Origin: Cyanobacteria bacterium SIG27
GTDB lineage: Bacteria; Cyanobacteriota; Vampirovibrionia; Gastranaerophilales; Gastranaerophilaceae
DNA length: 64,000 bases
Assembly: GCA_015152565.1 (NCBI GenBank)
Contig: SUTT01000003.1
Coordinates: 1-64,000, forward strand
Reading direction: 5' to 3'
In this document: piece after piece, positions 60,741 through 64,000 of the stretch
Layout: each line of letters starts with the position of its first letter
Numbering within the stretch: position 1 is the first letter of the stretch
The notes under the pieces: model-generated
Database searches by the model: none
Told to the model about the DNA's origin: nothing
Seen by the model: only the letters and a program-made list of their open reading frames with translations
Position numbers and translations under genes: made by a program

Positions 60741-60815
60741 GCGGGAGTAATTCAGTGGTAGAATGCTTCCTTGCCAAGGAAGATGTCGCGAGTTCGAGCC
60801 TCGTCTCCCGCTCCA
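60741..60815 (+). tRNA. tRNA-Gly (anticodon GCC), CCA encoded
   Basis: GCGGGAGTAATTCAGTGGTAGAATGCTTCCTTGCCAAGGAAGATGTCGCGAGTTCGAGCCTCGTCTCCCGCTCCA; acceptor GCGGGAG/CTCCCGC, anticodon stem CTTCC/GGAAG, loop TTGCCAA, T-loop GTTCGAGCC. Confidence 0.97.
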
Positions 60816-60873
60816 TAAAAGACACTCAACAATGAGTGTCTTTTATTTTGCACTCGACTCGGCTTCGCCTCTT
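60806..60873 (+). repeat. 68-bp direct repeat copy 1 (tRNA-Gly 3' end plus terminator)
   Basis: TCCCGCTCCATAAAAGACACTCAACAATGAGTGTCTTTTATTTTGCACTCGACTCGGCTTCGCCTCTT, identical to 60930-60997. Confidence 0.95.
60816..60845 (+). terminator. terminator of tRNA-Gly
   Basis: TAAAAGACACTCA-ACAA-TGAGTGTCTTTTA. Confidence 0.85.
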
Positions 60874-60929
60874 ACTACGTACTACTTTATTTCTAAAGTT
60901 CGCCGATGCTCACTTAAGAACTAAAGCAT

Positions 60930-60997
60930 TCCCGCTCCATAAAAGACACTCAACAATGAGTGTCTTTTATTTTGCACTCGACTCGGCTTCGCCTCTT
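60930..60997 (+). repeat. 68-bp direct repeat copy 2
   Basis: Perfect copy of 60806-60873 without the rest of a tRNA upstream. Confidence 0.95.
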
Positions 60998-61084
60998 GTT
61001 TTTAAAGCTTATTTTGTTGTTAATACAACCGAATAACTTTGCTAAATATGTTAATATATACACAATAGCAACAAAGAGGTATCT

Positions 61085-62704
61085 ATGAGAGTAATTATTA
61101 TCGGTGGCGGTGCGGCTGGTGCAAGTTGTGCAACAAGATTAAGAAGACTAAATGAAGATATTGAAATAATCATTCTAGAGCAAACAAATGAAGTTTCAAT
61201 TGCCAATTGCGGTCTTCCTTATTACATTTCTGATGTTATTCCAAATAGAGACAGTATCCTTGTTTCAACTCCTCAAAAGTTTAAGTCTTGGTTTAATATT
61301 GATGTCCGCTTAGAAACAGAAGTTATTGAAATAAATAAAGAAGAAAAATTTGTTCTAACAAACTTTAATGAAAAATTAAGCTATGATTATTTAGTTTTAG
61401 CAAGTGGTGCAAGTCCAATTGTTCCTGAATTTGCTGGATTAAATAAAGATAAAACTTTTGTTGTAAGAACTTTAGCTGACGCTGATAAAATTAAAAATTA
61501 TATTAAAAATAATTCCGTTAAAAAAGTTGCCGTAATTGGTGGCGGTTTTATTGGGGTTGAGATTGCTGAAAACCTTGTTGAGCTTGGTTTAAATACGACT
61601 TTAATCGAATTAAACAATCAAATTTTAGCATCTTTGGATTTTGAAATCGCAAAAATTGCACAAGATGAAATGATTAAAAAAGGTATAAATTTAATTTTAT
61701 CCGATGGGGTGCAAAAATTTAGCAACAATCAAATTATTTTAAATTCAAATAAAGCTATCGACTATGATTTATGCATTTTAGCGCTTGGAGTTAAGCCTGA
61801 AACTAATTTGGCGCATAAAGCTGGGCTAGAAACAAATCGAGGGATTATTGTTGATGAATATTTAAGAACTTCAGATAGATTTATTTACGCTGCAGGTGAT
61901 AACATTGAAGCAAGGGATTTTGTTGGTGGACAAAACACTCTTTTACCTCTTGCGGGGCCTGCTAATCGTCAAGGTCGAATTGTTGCAGATAATATTTGCG
62001 GGTTTAATTCGACTTATAAAAACACCCAAGGCACAAGTGTTGTTAAAGTTTTTGATTTAACGGTTGCAAGTAGCGGAAATAATGAAAAACAATTAAAACA
62101 AAAAGAAATTCCTTATTGGAAAACTTACGTTTACGGTCGCTCTCATGCTGGATATTACCCTAATTCAGATATGATTTTATATAAATTATTATTCTCTAAT
62201 GATGGTAAAATCTTAGGTATTCAAGGAATTGGCGAAAGTGGAGTTGAAAAAAGAGTTGATGTAATTGCAACAATTATGCGAAATAATGGAACTGTGCAAG
62301 ATATGATTGACGCTGAATTGTGCTATGCTCCGCCATATTCTAGCGCAAAAGACCCTGTAAATATTTTAGGAATGAGTGCTGATAATATACTAAAAGGACT
62401 TGTTAAGCCTGCTTATTTTGAAGATTTGAAAGATGCAGTTGCTATTGATGTTCGACCTAATATGATTTATAAAATGGGCACAATTGAGGGCGCAATAAAC
62501 ATTCCTATTACTGAAATTAGAAGAAGATTAGATGAAATTCCAAAAGATAAAAAAGTAATTTTATCTTGTAATACAGGCTATACAAGTTATTGTGCAGCAA
62601 GAATATTAGTTCAAAAAGGATTTAATAACATTTATTCTTTTATGGGCGGATATGAATTATATAAGGAATTTATAAAAGAAAGCACAAAATTAAATCTTGT
62701 CTAA
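61085..62704 (+). CDS. FAD-dependent CoA-disulfide reductase-like protein with C-terminal rhodanese domain
   Basis: VIIIGGGAAGASCATRLRRL, SIANCGLPYYISDVI, AVIGGGFIGVEIAENLVELG, YAAGDN; C-terminal AIDVRPNMIYKMGTIEGAINIPI...ILSCNTGYTSYCAARIL. Confidence 0.92.
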   Translation: MRVIIIGGGAAGASCATRLRRLNEDIEIIILEQTNEVSIANCGLPYYISDVIPNRDSILVSTPQKFKSWFNIDVRLETEVIEINKEEKFVLTNFNEKLSYDYLVLASGASPIVPEFAGLNKDKTFVVRTLADADKIKNYIKNNSVKKVAVIGGGFIGVEIAENLVELGLNTTLIELNNQILASLDFEIAKIAQDEMIKKGINLILSDGVQKFSNNQIILNSNKAIDYDLCILALGVKPETNLAHKAGLETNRGIIVDEYLRTSDRFIYAAGDNIEARDFVGGQNTLLPLAGPANRQGRIVADNICGFNSTYKNTQGTSVVKVFDLTVASSGNNEKQLKQKEIPYWKTYVYGRSHAGYYPNSDMILYKLLFSNDGKILGIQGIGESGVEKRVDVIATIMRNNGTVQDMIDAELCYAPPYSSAKDPVNILGMSADNILKGLVKPAYFEDLKDAVAIDVRPNMIYKMGTIEGAINIPITEIRRRLDEIPKDKKVILSCNTGYTSYCAARILVQKGFNNIYSFMGGYELYKEFIKESTKLNLV

Positions 62705-62753
62705 AATTGACATTTAAAATTTAATATTATTAATATTACACAAGGCTTTGTTT

Positions 62754-64000
62754 CTATTTATTCATATCACAAAGAACATTTTTATATGGACAATGCTCGC
62801 AAGAAGTCTTACAAGGTGTTGGTTCAAAATTATGTGATTTTATGCCTTTAATTGCATTTCTATATTTATCTAAGATTTTCTCAATATCATCTTCTGAATA
62901 ATAAATTGTACAAGATTTATTATATTCTTGTGGAAATAAAAACGACGTTTGCTCTACTTCTATACCTTTTGTTTTTTCTAAGAAATATTTATATAACCCC
63001 ATTTGAATATAATAATCTTCGTGTGAACCCAATTTTTCATTATTGGAATCAGTAAAACAAATTTCATTTTTATCTTTAGCACGCCCGGTTTTATAATCAT
63101 AAATTCTAAATTTGCCATCAACTAAATTTACTCTATCTGGAAGTCCTTTAAATTGAACCCCTTCAAAATCAGCTATGATATCTTGTTCAATATTATAAAC
63201 AGTATCAATATTAATCAAACTCAAATCTTTTTCAAAAAATTCTTTTATTGATGTTTGAGCTATTGTTTTGTATTGTTCTCTTTGATTTAAAGTTGAAAAC
63301 GAATATTTATCAATTTGGGTTTCAACCTCACTAACAAAAGTTTCACTATCATAAAACACCTTGTTTTTAATAGCATATTTAACTGCATTTTCACAAGCTT
63401 TATGGATAGCTAAACCAAAATTCATTGAATCTGGAATTGAAAAATTAGGCGAACTTAAACCTAAAATCTTATCAAAGAAAAACATTCTTGGACATTTTAA
63501 ATATGGATTTATTAAAGATGGAGAATAATATTTTATTTCTGAAATTATACTATTAATATTTGATTTAAAATCTTTAATGTAATCATAATCTTTAATTAAT
63601 AATGCTTTTGCCCAATCGTATACTTGAGGCTCTTTTTTATCTTCGCAATAGTTATTAATTTCAATAAGATTTTGAGGAATTTCATTAACCTTTAATAACG
63701 CACTATGCCCCTCGGTGCCATTTGTTCCAATATATGAAAGTCTTAGTGTGTGTTTTGCTCTTGTCATTCCAACATACATTTTATTAATTTTGTCTGCTAA
63801 TTTATATGTTTTCCAAGTAGCTTCATCCCTAATATCATCATTTGATAATGGAACAGGTGGTTTGATTATCGGGCGAGAACAACTTTCCCACTTGCTTGAT
63901 TTTAAAGATGGCATATAAACATATTCATATTCTAAACCTTTTGAACTTTGGTATGTTGTTAATTGCACTGCATTCATTTTTATTGAATCTTTTTCAATTT
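62754..64000 (-). CDS. UvrD/RecB-like helicase C-terminus fused to PD-(D/E)XK Fe-S-type nuclease (N-terminus beyond window)
   Basis: VQLTTYQSSKGLEYEYVYMP and KMYVGMTRAKHTLRLSY helicase motifs; GLPDRVNLVDGKFRIYDYKTG nuclease core; CKTSCEHCPYKNVLC cluster. Frame stays open (IEKDSIKMNAVQ...) to 64000, so the M at 63977 is probably not the true start. Confidence 0.85.
   Translation of the reverse strand, partial: IEKDSIKMNAVQLTTYQSSKGLEYEYVYMPSLKSSKWESCSRPIIKPPVPLSNDDIRDEATWKTYKLADKINKMYVGMTRAKHTLRLSYIGTNGTEGHSALLKVNEIPQNLIEINNYCEDKKEPQVYDWAKALLIKDYDYIKDFKSNINSIISEIKYYSPSLINPYLKCPRMFFFDKILGLSSPNFSIPDSMNFGLAIHKACENAVKYAIKNKVFYDSETFVSEVETQIDKYSFSTLNQREQYKTIAQTSIKEFFEKDLSLINIDTVYNIEQDIIADFEGVQFKGLPDRVNLVDGKFRIYDYKTGRAKDKNEICFTDSNNEKLGSHEDYYIQMGLYKYFLEKTKGIEVEQTSFLFPQEYNKSCTIYYSEDDIEKILDKYRNAIKGIKSHNFEPTPCKTSCEHCPYKNVLCDMNK

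Noticed and set aside
60836-60969. Possible two-unit CRISPR-like repeat
   Set aside because: Only two units, and the repeat carries a tRNA end and a terminator; no array, no cas genes.
60836-61036. 66-aa ORF downstream of tRNA-Gly
   Set aside because: Translation of the duplicated terminator/68-bp repeat; no start context or recognisable protein.

Overview
AT-rich bacterial chromosomal window, densely coded. Gene content and prepilin style suggest an uncultured gut-type lineage such as Gastranaerophilales/Melainabacteria; this taxonomy is inference only. Housekeeping blocks: ffh; trkA-trkH; dnaB; a compact biotin locus (bioB, bioD, bioC, bioG, bioF, no bioA in the window); infA-rpmJ-rpsM-rpsK-rpsD-rpoA-rplQ-truA-rplM-rpsI; recR; ahcY; pckA; radA; and a long minus-strand run ispD-thiL-aroQ-ribD...nrnA. 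Accessory content: flagellin followed by tandem radical SAM paralogs; a 1005-aa EF-hand/coiled-coil protein; glycine-zipper proteins; a prepilin fused to four ~187-aa Gly-rich repeats; a REC-STAS fusion; and a CpaE-like/CpaF-like pair whose CpaF has lost its ATPase motifs. The most unusual non-coding signals are: (i) a dispersed hairpin element with three copies (two in ribosomal-protein intergenic gaps, one at the 5' end of the Gly-rich pilin gene) that share a core, a CAGGAGC end and paired base changes; (ii) two very strong inverted repeats between ybaB and recR; (iii) a perfect 68-bp direct repeat that starts in the tRNA-Gly 3' end and includes its terminator. No CRISPR array, rRNA or complete transposon was seen.
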